Assembly: GCA_038496445.1 (NCBI GenBank)
Contig: JALMLS010000432.1
Coordinates: 1 to 22,188, forward strand
Direction: 5' to 3'
DNA length: 22,188 bases
Origin: Trichosphaerium sp. ATCC 40318
Taxonomy: Eukaryota > Discosea > Flabellinia > Trichosidae
Shown here: positions 1 through 9,861 of the stretch, one piece after another
How the letters are laid out: each line of letters starts with the position of its first letter
Position numbering within the stretch: the first letter of the stretch is position 1
Notes under the pieces: model-generated
The model's database searches: none
What the model saw: the letters and a program-made list of their open reading frames with translations, nothing else
Told to the model about the DNA's origin: nothing
Translations under genes and position numbers: made by a program

Positions 1-293
1 AGAGACATGGCGTTTACAAAGAGTGGGAGGATAAGTATAATACGAATAGGTTCTTGAAGATACATTGCATGTACAAGAATGGGGAGTTTGATGGGTTTTA
101 TAAAAGGTGGCATTCAGAAGGAGTACAAAGCAAAGATTGTTCTTTTTCTGATGGTTTAAAGGATGGAGAGTATAAGGAGTGGTTGAATAATGGAAGCCTT
201 TACATCCATTGTTATTATGAAAAAGGTAAACTTGTTGGTGAATTCAAGCAGTGGGGTATCAACGGTAGACTTCAAATGCACAAATTTTACTAG
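1..293 (+). CDS. MORN_2-type repeat protein, 3' part only
   Basis: The reading frame is open from the left edge (first full codon at base 3) to the TAG at 291-293, so the start lies outside the window. About 97 codons are seen. They consist of tandem units of about 23 residues built on the pattern Y-x-N/K-G-x-x-x-G-x-Y/F-K-x-W, for example YKNGEFDGFYKRW, GLKDGEYKEW and YEKGKLVGEFKQW, each followed by a short IHC- or KDC-like strand. This is the MORN_2 (YwqK-like) repeat pattern, a beta-hairpin repeat thought to mediate protein or lipid contacts; in protists and amoeba giant viruses it often sits behind an F-box. Whether an F-box precedes it here cannot be seen. No intron lies within the visible part. 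It converges on the lectin gene, with only 61 bp between the two stop codons. The bacterial antitoxin name sometimes given to such repeats should not be transferred. Repeat call is firm; function unknown. Confidence 0.75.
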   Translation, partial: RHGVYKEWEDKYNTNRFLKIHCMYKNGEFDGFYKRWHSEGVQSKDCSFSDGLKDGEYKEWLNNGSLYIHCYYEKGKLVGEFKQWGINGRLQMHKFY

Positions 294-347
294 CAACAAA
301 AAAAAAACCAAACTAAGTTTGAACCGGTCTTGTGGAACCAAATACTT

Positions 348-353
348 TTATTT
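348..353 (-). terminator. AATAAA polyadenylation-type signal, DUF4832-lectin gene
   Basis: AATAAA on the minus strand begins 2 nt beyond the TAA stop at 357-355. The convergent neighbour ends only 61 bp away, so the 3' UTR must be very short or overlap that gene. Confidence 0.4.
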
Positions 354-354
354 G

Positions 355-3085
355 TTAGACACGGTTGAATTTCCATTGCTGGTTTGTATTGCCATTGCTT
401 GAAGACCACAAGTGAACATTTTTATTGTTGCCTACAACAAAACTTCAACTTCGAATAAAAAATAAATAGAAATTACCTCCACCATCAATTGAGTAAGCTG
501 GAGCGTTCCTCTTTTGTAGCCTGAACTTCCCACCACCAACTGACACTGTTACACAAAAACAGTTAGTTTAAAAAAATAGACTGGCAACTAGTTCTGTTTT
601 TTGACACGTGCCTTTTTTCCAATGTTGGTTGTGCTCGCTCGCTACGCAAATCCATAGTTTTACGTTTTGTTCATTTGAACCTCCCGAATTACCGTCAAGA
701 CAGAATTGAGTGTTTCTCTTTTGGTAAGAGTAGTATCCATTTCCTCGAGAAATCTCAACCCATTGCTGGTTTACATTATTTTTGTTATGAGTGTTAATGA
801 TAACCTAACGTCTTATAAGTACATATAACTGGTGTAGAAAAGCGTACGTTTTGATCGTAAGAGCCGCCATTTTTACCATCAAGAGCATAAGAAAGTGAGT
901 TCCCTTTTTGGAGAGTAAAAATGTTGCTTCCACCTAAATACAAAAGTTACAAAAAGGACGGCTGGTTTGAATACAAAGAAATGAAATACGATTGGAGGTG
1001 CTTACCGCTTACTGAAACTGTCAATTTTCCATTTGTTTTAGCGCCCTTTTTGGTTGATGTTAAAGGAAGTACGCAGTTATGCTTAGCATACCTGTGAGGC
1101 AAACACAATTGGCTTCAATAAAATGTTTCCAGTTAACCTTATATCAAGAGTGTTTTTGTTAGATTGTACAGGAACTGTCACAGTAAATGTTTTCGACTTT
1201 GAAGGCATAATATTGTGTGCATTTCCTTAAAAAACAATGTGTCAACACGTGTTCTTTAGCTAAAGGAGAAGGTGTAAAAGATAAAAAAATCTTACCAGGG
1301 AAGTTTACTGTGGAACTACCATAGTCCATTGTCAATCGCAATGGGTAGTAAAAAGGAGCATTACCCTGTAAAGACAAGTTAGCTGTTGTGATAGTAATTT
1401 AAATTGTATTTCAGTGTACCCTGTTAAACATCTTTACAGTAACTCTTAGTTGACCACCGGTTACAGTAGTTGTAACCGATTGAATGTAGAACTTATATCC
1501 CATTGATAGCGCAGCCTACAAGCAACACTTTTAGTAAGTAAGAGGTCTAATATTGCATCGTACAGCTAACGCCCTTGGTCTATCTGCAGAACGGTACCCG
1601 GAACTGAAAGCAAAATTGTTCCTTATGATAGCTGAGAAAGTGTTTATTGTAAGTTGTAGTACCATAACCAAGAAGGATGCGTTGCATCAACACAATCACT
1701 GAAATCTTGAGGATCAACCTTCTCACCAGAACAAGCAGATATAGGATCTAGAATTAGAGTGTCACTGGTTGGACATGATTCTGTTTAAGTTTTTTTTTTA
1801 GGCGTACTTGGTCTCATAATACATTCTTGAAGTTCAGGACGAAGCTCTCCACCAATAGGAGCTTTTTTCCAATTATTAATACCATTGTTGGCGTTAAGCT
1901 CAGCTAAAAAGCCAGTACTGAAGAACAACGTGTCTTGAGCCTAAACATCAAGTTAACCAACAACATAAATATTTCATGTATACAAATGAGTCATCATGAA
2001 AACCAAGGCGAAGTTGAGAAGCACGGTAAGTGCCAATCCTAGCTGGATATCTCGCTTGAATAGATGTTATCTTAAAGGAGCTATTGTATACATATTCAGT
2101 CATTAAAGGGTTATAGGGGTTTTATACTTACTCATCATACGCTTTAAGAATTCTGTTTAGAAAAGCTGTGCTAGCTAATGGACAACCACTATTATGCCAT
2201 TCTAGATCGCATTAATTTCTTACAGCAATTTGCTATACATTGTACCTGCCCTAAAACAAAGCGTTATTAAAATCGTAAATGAGTAGTATTGGTCTTACCA
2301 GTGTCCATAAAAACCGACCTGAATTGCTCCTAATTGTAAAAAAAACGTGATTAGATTTTTGTGTTTTTTGAAAAAAACATGTTTCACATACCTATACGAT
2401 TATCACCATCATACCTCCTTCCCATTTCTTTTATTAGGTTTATAACAGCATTTTGAAATTTAGTGTTTCCGTAATCAGGAGCAACACCTTTCTGCAATTT
2501 AGCACAACTAAATTCACAACTCTTAAGCTGTTTTTGCGTACCTCCATCGAACTCGCTGTAGTAACATAAGTTCATGCCAGGGAGCAAGTATGCAGGTATA
2601 GCATCGTTGGGTCTCGTTGTTTGATATGGGTAATCCACAAACACTCGAAAGACTGCGTGATGTCCACGGCTTGCAACTATACAATGTTTAGTTAGTACCT
2701 CGCTCAAAAGGATCTGTTTTTGTATTTTCGAGAGCGTACCTTCATTCAGTATAGGTTCCAAACCAGTGTTAAATGTGTATCTATTCGGAAATCACGTGTT
2801 AGAATGGGCAGTTCTACGGGTTTTTTTGTATAGGAAAATCGTACCTGTTTACACCGTTGGTTAGGTCCTTCATTTTGACGTAAAAGTTCTCCATGCCTAC
2901 GGATTCGACATTAGTTTCACCAGAGTGCGTGGCGTACTGAAAGGGAACTTATTGCTTCCTGGCACAAAAGGGACGAACCCACGTAAAGGATTTTCGTGCG
3001 TTTTAGAAGCGTCAAAATTATACGTTGTGGTGCCGCTCATACAAGCCAAAGGGCAACAAATAAGAAGTAAAAGAAGCAGTTTCAT
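355..3085 (-). CDS. Secreted DUF4832-family protein with C-terminal ricin B-type lectin domain (20 exons)
   Basis: Exons: 3085-2938, 2896-2845, 2780-2740, 2676-2542, 2487-2392, 2329-2299, 2250-2246, 2201-2132, 2080-1984, 1940-1808, 1780-1663, 1621-1564, 1515-1420, 1365-1296, 1225-1092, 1045-1006, 933-848, 804-612, 545-477, 431-355; 582 aa, all phases agree. Residues 1-18 form a signal peptide (MKLLLLLLICCPLAC). Hallmarks of DUF4832 (with its N-terminal DUF4874-like part) follow: ENPLRGF (31-37), LEPILNE, RRYDGDNRIG, GHWAEWHN (166-173), ARYPAR, KAPIGGELRPE (251-261), DATHPSWLW (301-309), NRGNAPFYYPL. The family is functionally uncharacterised; a TIM-barrel-like glycan-active fold is my inference. 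The usual WGEW motif reads WAEW, so one conserved glycine is replaced. From about residue 442 three beta-trefoil repeats carry QxW motifs (NQQW, NQHW, NQQW), typical of a carbohydrate-binding lectin. Odd points: a 5-nt exon, a GC-AG intron, a 27-nt intron. A rearranged copy lies at 19704-20535. The 2541-2488 intron may be retained, because its bases are also open. Confidence 0.85.
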
Positions 3086-3828
3086 AGTTTACAACAAGCT
3101 TTGAAAGCTCAAGAGTTGTTGTTAATGATATGTTGTTCACGAGATTCTGCTTTTTTATGGTGAGTTTTAAAACGACACACAAACTTAACCTAGCGCTAGA
3201 GAGAAAGTCAAAATTTATATGTATTGTACCTACACGTGCGGAGAAACGACAAGCGTGAGCAAGCGAATATTACGCACAGTGTACAAAATAACTAGCGAGC
3301 TACGGGTAAACAGACCCCGTGTCGTTTCGATCACATGGGCGATACCTTTTGTTCGCGTATTCTGTAGGCGTGAAGATAAGGAAACAAAGTGATAGTATAA
3401 TCAAGCAGAAAACGAAAGTTTTCATTGTTTTTCATGTGCGGTCACTACTATGATATATCTGTACTATATTTCTATGGTGTGGTATCATAAGTGAGCATAA
3501 CTAGCGTGATTCCATATTTTTTCAATGTGGTTGATTTTCTCCAATACATCAGAAAGAGTAGAACCCAATAGCAAAAAACCATTTGCTATTTCGAGTTTTG
3601 TGGTACTAGTGGGTAGTTCATTTAAACAATTCACACATAACAACTAGCGCATGTTTTTGTCATGGTTTGTACAAGGCAGTAAATAATACAGCTTCTTGTA
3701 CTACGCGAGCGCTAGAGATTTAGCCAAACGAGTATCACATGTTATGGAGTACCGAGAATTGGTAGGTTCAAAAGAATAGTATACTGGTGGTTCCACTAAA
3801 AGTACGTGGAGGTAATTGTACAATCTTA
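3086..3828. other. Intergenic, 743 bp
   Basis: This stretch lies upstream of the lectin gene and downstream of the LRR gene, both on the minus strand, so it should hold the lectin promoter. It has one CACGTG (3233-3238) and a 10-bp repeat, GCGCTAGAGA, at 3193 and 3709. No long reading frame, tRNA or other gene was recognised. Confidence 0.6.
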
Positions 3829-6800
3829 TTATTTTATTGTTTTTGCACGTGTTTTTTCATAGTCTCTAAATGGCAGTACTCCGCGTCTAATCTTGGGAAC
3901 AGCGAGTACAATAGCAATTATTACAATCGCAATGATTAAACCAACGCCCATTGTAACGCCAATGATTACGCCAACTGACACTTTAGAACTATCTGTTGAT
4001 TGCGACGATGGCTCTTTTCCACACGATGGTGGTCTCAGTATTGTAAGTAATGTTGCTTGCCCTGTTAATAAAATGTATCAGCAAAGTAATAGTTTGTTAA
4101 CAGCAACATATGTCCTACTTACTGTTAAGTGTAACATCAAGAACACAATTTGGTGTGGCTGCTGTAAAGTCATCGCTTAGACTTATCTTACAGTTCAAAC
4201 TCCGAATCTCAAGTAACTTGTCACTTGTTTCATCATCTTCTTCCAATACCACTGTTCCGTTGATATCCACACAACCAGTCACATTAAATGTCAATCCTAG
4301 TTCAGTCTCGAGAAATGTGTTGGTTGGTAGAATAAAGTTGCCTAAGACAAAACGGTTAAGACATCAGACTTTTAGCAGGTTTTCATACCGTTGATGATGA
4401 TATCAAAATTGATTATCAACTTGCCATCAACTGTTATGCCCTGAGGAACTATGATGGGTGGACTCAGGCATGAGTCACTGCATGGGAGATCTCCGAGTTG
4501 TTGACAAGTCGTATTAGAGTCTTGACAAAAGTAGTTGTTTTCAAAAGAAGCTTCAAACTCAGCACTACAATATGTTAGTAGACGCTTAGCACTTACCTTT
4601 TCGTACCAGTTGGTTACTGGAAATGCTACAAATGGACACCAAAAACTATTGTTACGAACGTCTCTAAGGTCAATGTGAGTATGAGACATAAGAAGTATGA
4701 AAAACATCATAGAAACAGTGATGTGCTAGAGAAACGTACATTGTAGTGACATCTCTGAGGAACGCAGGCAATGGTCCAAATAGTTCATTATTTGATAAGT
4801 CTCTTGTGTTTAAATTTAGTAAACACATGTACAGAAGAGCAAGAGGAAGATACTAAACGTACAAATTAACAATGTCAGTTTCAGTAATATTTGGTAGCTG
4901 TCCTGATAATTTGGTGTTATTTAAGTTCAAAGTAGTTGCCGTAAGTGTCAGTATAGAAGGAGGAATAGATCCAGAAAATTGATTCATACTCAAATCTCTA
5001 ACGAAAAGTAAGGCAAGAATGAAAATAAAATAAATACTCACATTGAATTATAGCTGACATTTGAATTAAACTCAGGCAGCATTCCAGAGAAATTATTGTT
5101 TGAAACGTCTCTTGATTGAATATTAAGACTATACAGAATAATAATTCTATGACATACATGGTCCTTGTGTTGCCAGTTGTCAAATGCTCTATACCTCCAC
5201 TTAACATGTTGTTTGCTACTTCCCTTCACAACAGTAAACAATTAGAGCCATACCATTTCCAGACGTACACCAGAGAGTAATCACTAAATATAGCACTAAG
5301 GTTTCCAGTGAGCTTGTTACCACTTAATCTTCTACGAAAGATTATTAGAGAAAGAAATAGGAAAAAGTCCAAACTAACATTATAGACTTTTCTATCTGAC
5401 TTTTTTCTAATTGTGGTAAATCTCCTTCAAACATGTTGTCTCTAAGGTTCCTACAAGTATTATTAAATACTATATTCAAGATCACAAAAACTGGGCCATT
5501 ACACAGTGTCTATGTTGAATATCCATGAAGGTATTTGGCCACTCAAGTTGTTACCCCTAAGACTCCTAAACAAGGTCAAAAGAATAAAACTACTTGTGGA
5601 TGAACATACAACTTTATAAAATTAAGACTACCAAGAAAACTTGGAATAGTTCCTTGTAAGCTGCAATTAACTATCTCCCTATAATCGATAAACAAGTAAC
5701 CATAAATAAGGAACAGAAATACTAAAGCATACAGGTTATTTAGCTGAGTCATGTTGCCAAAGAATTGAGGAAAATCAATCAACTCTTTGTCTGAAATGTG
5801 ACTATCCACGTGTTAAAAACAAACAGTAGCAAGTGACAAAGTTTTGCGCTTGTCGTACAATTCACTCACATCCACAAAATTGTCTGGAAACGCCTCCATA
5901 CGGGCGATATCAAGACTGTCTGTAAACGTTGGTAATCCTCTTACACCCCTTTTCTTTTTAGTTATAATGTTAACAATTAAGTGCATTCGACGTACAAGCG
6001 AGTGAATCCACGTGTGTAAAAAACGTCAGGTATTGCTCCGGTTATTTTACTACTGTAATCCAATACCCTATTGGGTAGATAATTAGCAAACGCTCTACAA
6101 GAACAAAACGCACAAAGAATGGATGCTAGAGGCTTCTGTAATGATTGGTAAAGGTCCTTCAATACTAGTAGAAACAAGACCGCTTCCAAAAACGTAAGCA
6201 TTAATGTGGCATAGTGCTATCACGTACAAAAACCCAAGCTGAGGAAGCATTGCAAATAGGTTATCTGGTATTTTCCCAGTCAAGTTATTGTGGTATAAAC
6301 TTCTAAACGAAACATTTTAGAAAGACAATAGTTTTAAAATATTGTACTTACAATTTGTTCAAGTTGTTTAGATTCACTATTTCAGGAGGAATTATACCTT
6401 GTAAGCCACCATTACCATCCAATCTGGAATGGCTCAAGTCTCTAATTGTAGCGTTGAGATTAAAGTACCAGTAAAGGTGAGTGTACATTGATGTTAAGTT
6501 GACCATAGTACCAATACAATTTGGAATACTTCCTGAAAGAAATACATTTTCAAGCCGCCTTATTGCAATTAGCTGTAAATAGTATACCACAGTAACATAC
6601 AAGCGCCTGAGTGAAGTCATATTACAAATTCTTGGCGAAATATAAGCTGACTTCGTGCTTCCCCTTAGAACTCTTTCTTCTGTTAGCCGAAAGTATATTG
6701 CCAAACGTACATTACTGCGAGATTTAAGAGTTTCCCTGGATTGATATCAAACGTCCACGTCACTTTATTACTTGAAATGATTCTAAAGCAATTGAGGAGA

Positions 6801-7176
6801 TAATCGCCGAACATTCGTACATCTCCGTAAGAGTATCATAATCATCGAAAGCATCAGTTGTTAAATTCATAGTTGGCAAATCAGCATCTGTAAGGTGACT
6901 ATCACGTGATAAGTAGAAATATCACGAAGAATAAATTAGGCGCTGGTACATAGCCTCCATCATTCTGTTGGTGTCACAAGCAACTTCCGTAGCGTCACAA
7001 AGCTAAAGTATCTTATTGATATTAAATATTAAACCGAATCCAAAACGCACGTGAAACGGGACCAAGTTACTGTACTTTGGTTTTAAACCCTCTTCAAAAC
7101 TTTGTTGTGCTAGCACCATTCCAATGGTCAGTATCAGCCCGATAACGCTTGATTCCAATAAACTGACTGCTCGCAT
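3829..7176 (-). CDS. Type I membrane LRR receptor-like protein without kinase domain (23 exons)
   Basis: Exons: 7176-7051, 7002-6950, 6898-6821, 6782-6711, 6663-6601, 6558-6487, 6441-6352, 6302-6228, 6182-6114, 6067-5996, 5948-5859, 5801-5733, 5678-5610, 5565-5503, 5450-5379, 5331-5269, 5223-5158, 5110-5042, 4997-4863, 4802-4740, 4663-4389, 4341-4123, 4061-3829; 751 aa. The ATG is the first in frame after an upstream TAA. A signal peptide (hydrophobic VIGLILTIGMVLA) precedes a Cys-pair N-cap (LCDATEVACD). About 17 LRRs of plant-like type follow (e.g. SLRGNNLSGQIPSWI, SLYHNNLTGKIPDNL), then a Cys cap (NNSFWCP...W...C), a membrane-proximal domain with Cys residues, a hydrophobic segment at about 704-729 and a 22-residue basic tail. 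LRR exons are 63-90 nt with phase-2 introns of 38-76 nt. Expected role: cell-surface recognition or adhesion; the partner is unknown, and with no kinase it would need a co-receptor. A 32-nt optional intron lies at 4596-4565. Confidence 0.88.
3833..3838 (-). terminator. AATAAA polyadenylation-type signal overlapping the LRR gene end
   Basis: AATAAA on the minus strand lies inside the last codons, ending 2 nt before the TAA at 3831-3829. It may be chance in AT-rich sequence; no better hexamer was noted close by. Confidence 0.25.
4565..4596 (-). other. Possible optional 32-nt mini-intron inside LRR exon 21
   Basis: The minus strand has a perfect GTAAGT donor after AAG, a TACTAAC branch-point match and a TTGTAG acceptor, all within 32 nt. 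Retained, the bases are open and continue into the Cys cap and transmembrane region. Removed, the frame meets TGA after one codon, giving a soluble ectodomain ending at the C-cap. Confidence 0.4.
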
Positions 7177-7576
7177 TACCGTTACTACGCAAAGGGTTTT
7201 AATTGGAAAGTTACGATCTTATTTGGTGCCTATCGTCGTGATTTATTTGGTTTGAAACACAAATACATTGTTGTATCATTAGTTCACAACGGTTTTACCT
7301 GGTACAACATTATTCCATTCTTAATAGTTTACCTTTTGCTCACTTGGAACGTGAACAGGCAACACAAGATGTAATGTTTATTTTTATGTTTACCAGAAGG
7401 AGTAACGTGGCAACAAACTGACGTAAACCATTACGTGAACAAACTTAGTTTTAAATCAAAATATTTTTTTCACCTGTACAAATAAAAACACTGTGGTTAT
7501 GAGCTATAACTTCAATTATAGCCTACTGAGTAATTGATAAACAACCACCTCACTGCCACCTCTAATCAAGCCTACA
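7177..7576. other. Divergent intergenic region, 400 bp
   Basis: This lies between the start of the LRR gene (-) and the start of the next gene (+), so it should contain two promoters. No TATA element, long reading frame or RNA gene could be singled out. Confidence 0.5.
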
Positions 7577-8250
7577 ATGTCATGTGACTTTGAGTTTGAA
7601 CTCAATCAATGGTCATCGCTTAAGATCAGCAGTAAGAAAAATAAACAGTCTTTTACTTTTTTTTTTCAAAGGTAGTGAGAGCCTAGTGCCTGAACTGTTT
7701 GTAGATGTTGGAGCAAGTGATACTATGCTGAAGCTTGCCCATGCTTCTAGAGCGTTAAATGCTCTTGATTCATGTATTTACGGTATCCCAGTTCAACAGG
7801 ATGATCTGGTGGAACCGTCATTTGTCAAACTGCTGGAATCACTTCAAAAAAATAAGAAAATATGCAAAGTATTTTAATAATGTACTTTTGACACTTCAGT
7901 TCGTTGTCATCACCAACCAGTCTTTAGAATTAGATCCTTTGATTGCTTGTTTTTGTACAGGCTCTTTAAACCTCTTATGATACTTATATAATGGTTAAAG
8001 AAGCATTCAGGCTTGGTAGTTATCACGGTTTATAAAACATCCATGTGGTATTGAGTGGCTTGGTGTCTTTTTACAGATATTAGAATACACTGCACACGGA
8101 AGACAAGCTTATGGGAATGGCGTGTCACGACTGGTTTGTATGTGCAAGTTACAATCTGCCATTCATATGCTGGCGTTATATGATCATGGTTTACTGTACC
8201 GTAAAGCTGAAGAAGTAGCATTTCTTGGAAAAAAAGTCAAGTATTTGTAA
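7577..8250 (+). CDS. Hypothetical multi-exon protein, family not recognised
   Basis: The model is 7577-7631, 7672-7868, 7900-7954, 8011-8027, 8077-8250, 165 aa. The first two exons are well supported: ATG, a GTAAG donor, a long T-tract acceptor, and a continuous frame rich in Leu, Asp and Ala (DVGASDTMLKLAHASRALNA). The last exon is also coding-like (LEYTAHGRQAYGNG and AIHMLALYDHGLLYRKAEEV) and looks helical. The middle is uncertain: the 31-nt intron 7869-7899 and the 17-nt exon 8011-8027 were chosen because they keep frame, not because a domain demanded them. The gene may not stop at 8250: a convincing intron (8241-8302, with a CTAAC-like branch site and CAG acceptor) would move the stop to 8331-8333, 11 bp before the F-box ATG; a phase-0 variant could even fuse it to the F-box gene. 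No known domain recognised and no function is proposed. Confidence 0.45.
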
Positions 8251-8344
8251 AACCATTTTCACTGACTGTTTTTCTGTGCTCTAACTTAAATCCATTTCAC
8301 AGCCTGTTTGTTTGTGCCACCACACAGAGCTAAGAAAACAAGTC

Positions 8345-8844
8345 ATGGCACAAACGCGTCCTTTAAATAATTCACTTCTAAAGACCACCACAATTGCGAA
8401 CTTACCTGTTGAGATCATTTACGCTATTTTTAAAGAGGTAGCAACTGGAAAAGTCGCAATTGTTGCTCTACAAAGCCTACATAACCTACCAGTGTGTAAA
8501 CAATGGCACACGATTGCTAAGGATGATTTACTATGGCGTGAGGTTTACAGTATCCATTACAACCTGGAAAACAAAGACTACACAACTGGATATTTCTACC
8601 CTCCATTTTTCAAGTTTGAGATTCCCAGCCGTGCAATAGGGTACCTTCAGCGTCCAGGGTTAATGAACAGTGCTGGAATAGTGGTGTAGAGTCTAGTGGG
8701 CAGGCCTTGTCTACAGTAGCATATGTAGATATGCCAATAGTCCTAGCACGTACCCGTCATGATCTCTTGTTACATGAACACAACGGTACGTGTGTGGGCG
8801 TACTAGATAATTCATCAATGAAATGGTTAGAAGAACCCGTTTAG
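8345..8844 (+). CDS. Small F-box protein (2 exons)
   Basis: Exons 8345-8640 and 8682-8844, 152 aa. Residues about 17-60 match an F-box: ANLPVEIIYAIF, then VCKQWHTIAKDDLLWREVY, with the Leu-Pro opening and the Trp-rich end typical of Skp1-binding motifs. The 41-nt intron (GTACCT donor, AATAG acceptor) is needed: without it the frame ends at 8687-8689, while the third frame continues with coding-like sequence (ARTRHDLLLHEHNG, SSMKWLEEPV) to the TAG at 8842-8844. The expected role is a substrate adaptor of an SCF ubiquitin ligase, acting in cytosol or nucleus. The C-terminal 55 residues match no substrate-binding repeat I know. ATG 8345 is the first Met; upstream bases are open, but only to a non-ATG codon, and probably belong to the preceding gene's last intron or exon. 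An AATAAA hexamer lies at 8979-8984. Confidence 0.75.
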
Positions 8845-9291
8845 GATGCCTTTTCTGTCTATTATTGGTAGAAGTAGGGACTATTTTTGTAAGCGGTTCA
8901 CACCTCGTATATCAAAGCTTTAGCGTGTGTTAATGTATCTCTAGAACGAATTGCTCTATTGTTATGGTCTAAGTGTGAAATAAATTATTTACTTTTTTAC
9001 ATGTTTTTTGGCGTATTTTTTTAATACATAGCTAAAAAAGCTTCAATCGAGCTTCATTGATAATAAGCAGATGATTCGAGCGTGAAATCATCATAAACCG
9101 CTCTTGCAAATAAATTGATGCGTTATGGGCTAAAATAAAGCTTATGGTACCACAATATGAACGTGTATGTACAATGTACCTTTAAACGGCGGTTATCGCT
9201 CGGAAAACGCTTAAAACGTTGGTTTGCTGTGTTAATATTCTAGTCAAATCGAGTTCCCCAATACCGATGTAGGGCAAGTGTGTACAAGCGT
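8845..9291. other. Intergenic, no gene seen
   Basis: AT-rich sequence with stops in all frames. It contains AATAAA hexamers and the F-box 3' region. Nothing else recognised. Confidence 0.5.
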
Positions 9292-9740
9292 TTAAATGGT
9301 GTACATACATTTAATAGCTATTTGACATATGTTAAGAAGGGTTTCAAGTCTGTACAGCCTTGCGTAATCTGTAAATTCCAATATTCCGTCATCCGTTACC
9401 ATAAGCAATTTTACGTTTTATGAAATACCATGAATAATTGAAGGTCCCTTACTCTTTGAAAGTACAGTCCATGCACTGTATATGATACAGCATAACTTTC
9501 AGCAATAGTTAAACAATTGTAGCAGCATAGTTTCAAAGAAACTGTTTTTGGTAAGTACTGAAGTATCTCCATGTAAAAAGTAAGTTCTGTCTCTAAAACT
9601 TCTGTAGTGGTAAAACATAACTACAGCAAGCTTTATGGACCTCTGATTCAATAAAGTACCAAGCAAGAGTGAGTATTTTGACATTTTCATTTAAATATTA
9701 TGTTCATCAACTTCTATGAAAAAGTAACCTCCGTGTTTTG
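9292..9740 (-). pseudogene. Decayed protein kinase-like fragment
   Basis: Read on the minus strand, short pieces in different frames line up in the order of a protein kinase fold. First a beta4-beta5-like stretch (NENVKILTLAWYFIESE then SYVLPLQKF), then an alpha-E-like stretch (IAESYAVSYTVHGLYF), then SIIHG where the catalytic loop HxD begins, then LLMVTDDGILEFTDYARLYR, which matches the NLLVxDDGxLKxTDFGLAR region. The catalytic Asp/Lys/Asn and the DFG are not preserved (DYA in place of DFG), and several frame changes and stops break the series. A 63-residue open frame (9690-9499) starts with ATG but runs across these pieces in another frame and is probably fortuitous. Some frame changes might be introns, so a live pseudokinase gene is not excluded. 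I saw no intact kinase donor in the window. The kinase assignment rests on motif order, not on a search. Confidence 0.45.
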
Positions 9741-9861
9741 ATACCTAAATTATCAAATACTCTATAACTGCATATAGGTAGACAATGGTTTATTAAGCAC
9801 CTGCCGCCAAAAGGAAAGATTTGAAAAAGGTATCTGTGGGTTAGAATGATTGTTCAAAATA

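Noticed and set aside
1-293. Bacterial antitoxin (YwqK) function for the MORN_2 protein
   Set aside because: The label comes from a repeat-family name. The context is eukaryotic and no toxin partner is present.
355-811. Ribosome-inactivating toxin based on the ricin B-type domain
   Set aside because: Only the beta-trefoil lectin part is present. The partner module is DUF4832-like and there is no N-glycosidase domain.
6095-6113. A 19-nt intron (GTGCGT...TTGTAG) in the LRR gene
   Set aside because: Using the later acceptor gives a 46-nt intron and a 72-nt LRR exon that fits its neighbours exactly; the 19-nt version adds residues that break the repeat.
8030-8221. 63-codon minus-strand frame
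   Set aside because: It overlaps the better supported last exon of the plus-strand gene at 8077-8250.
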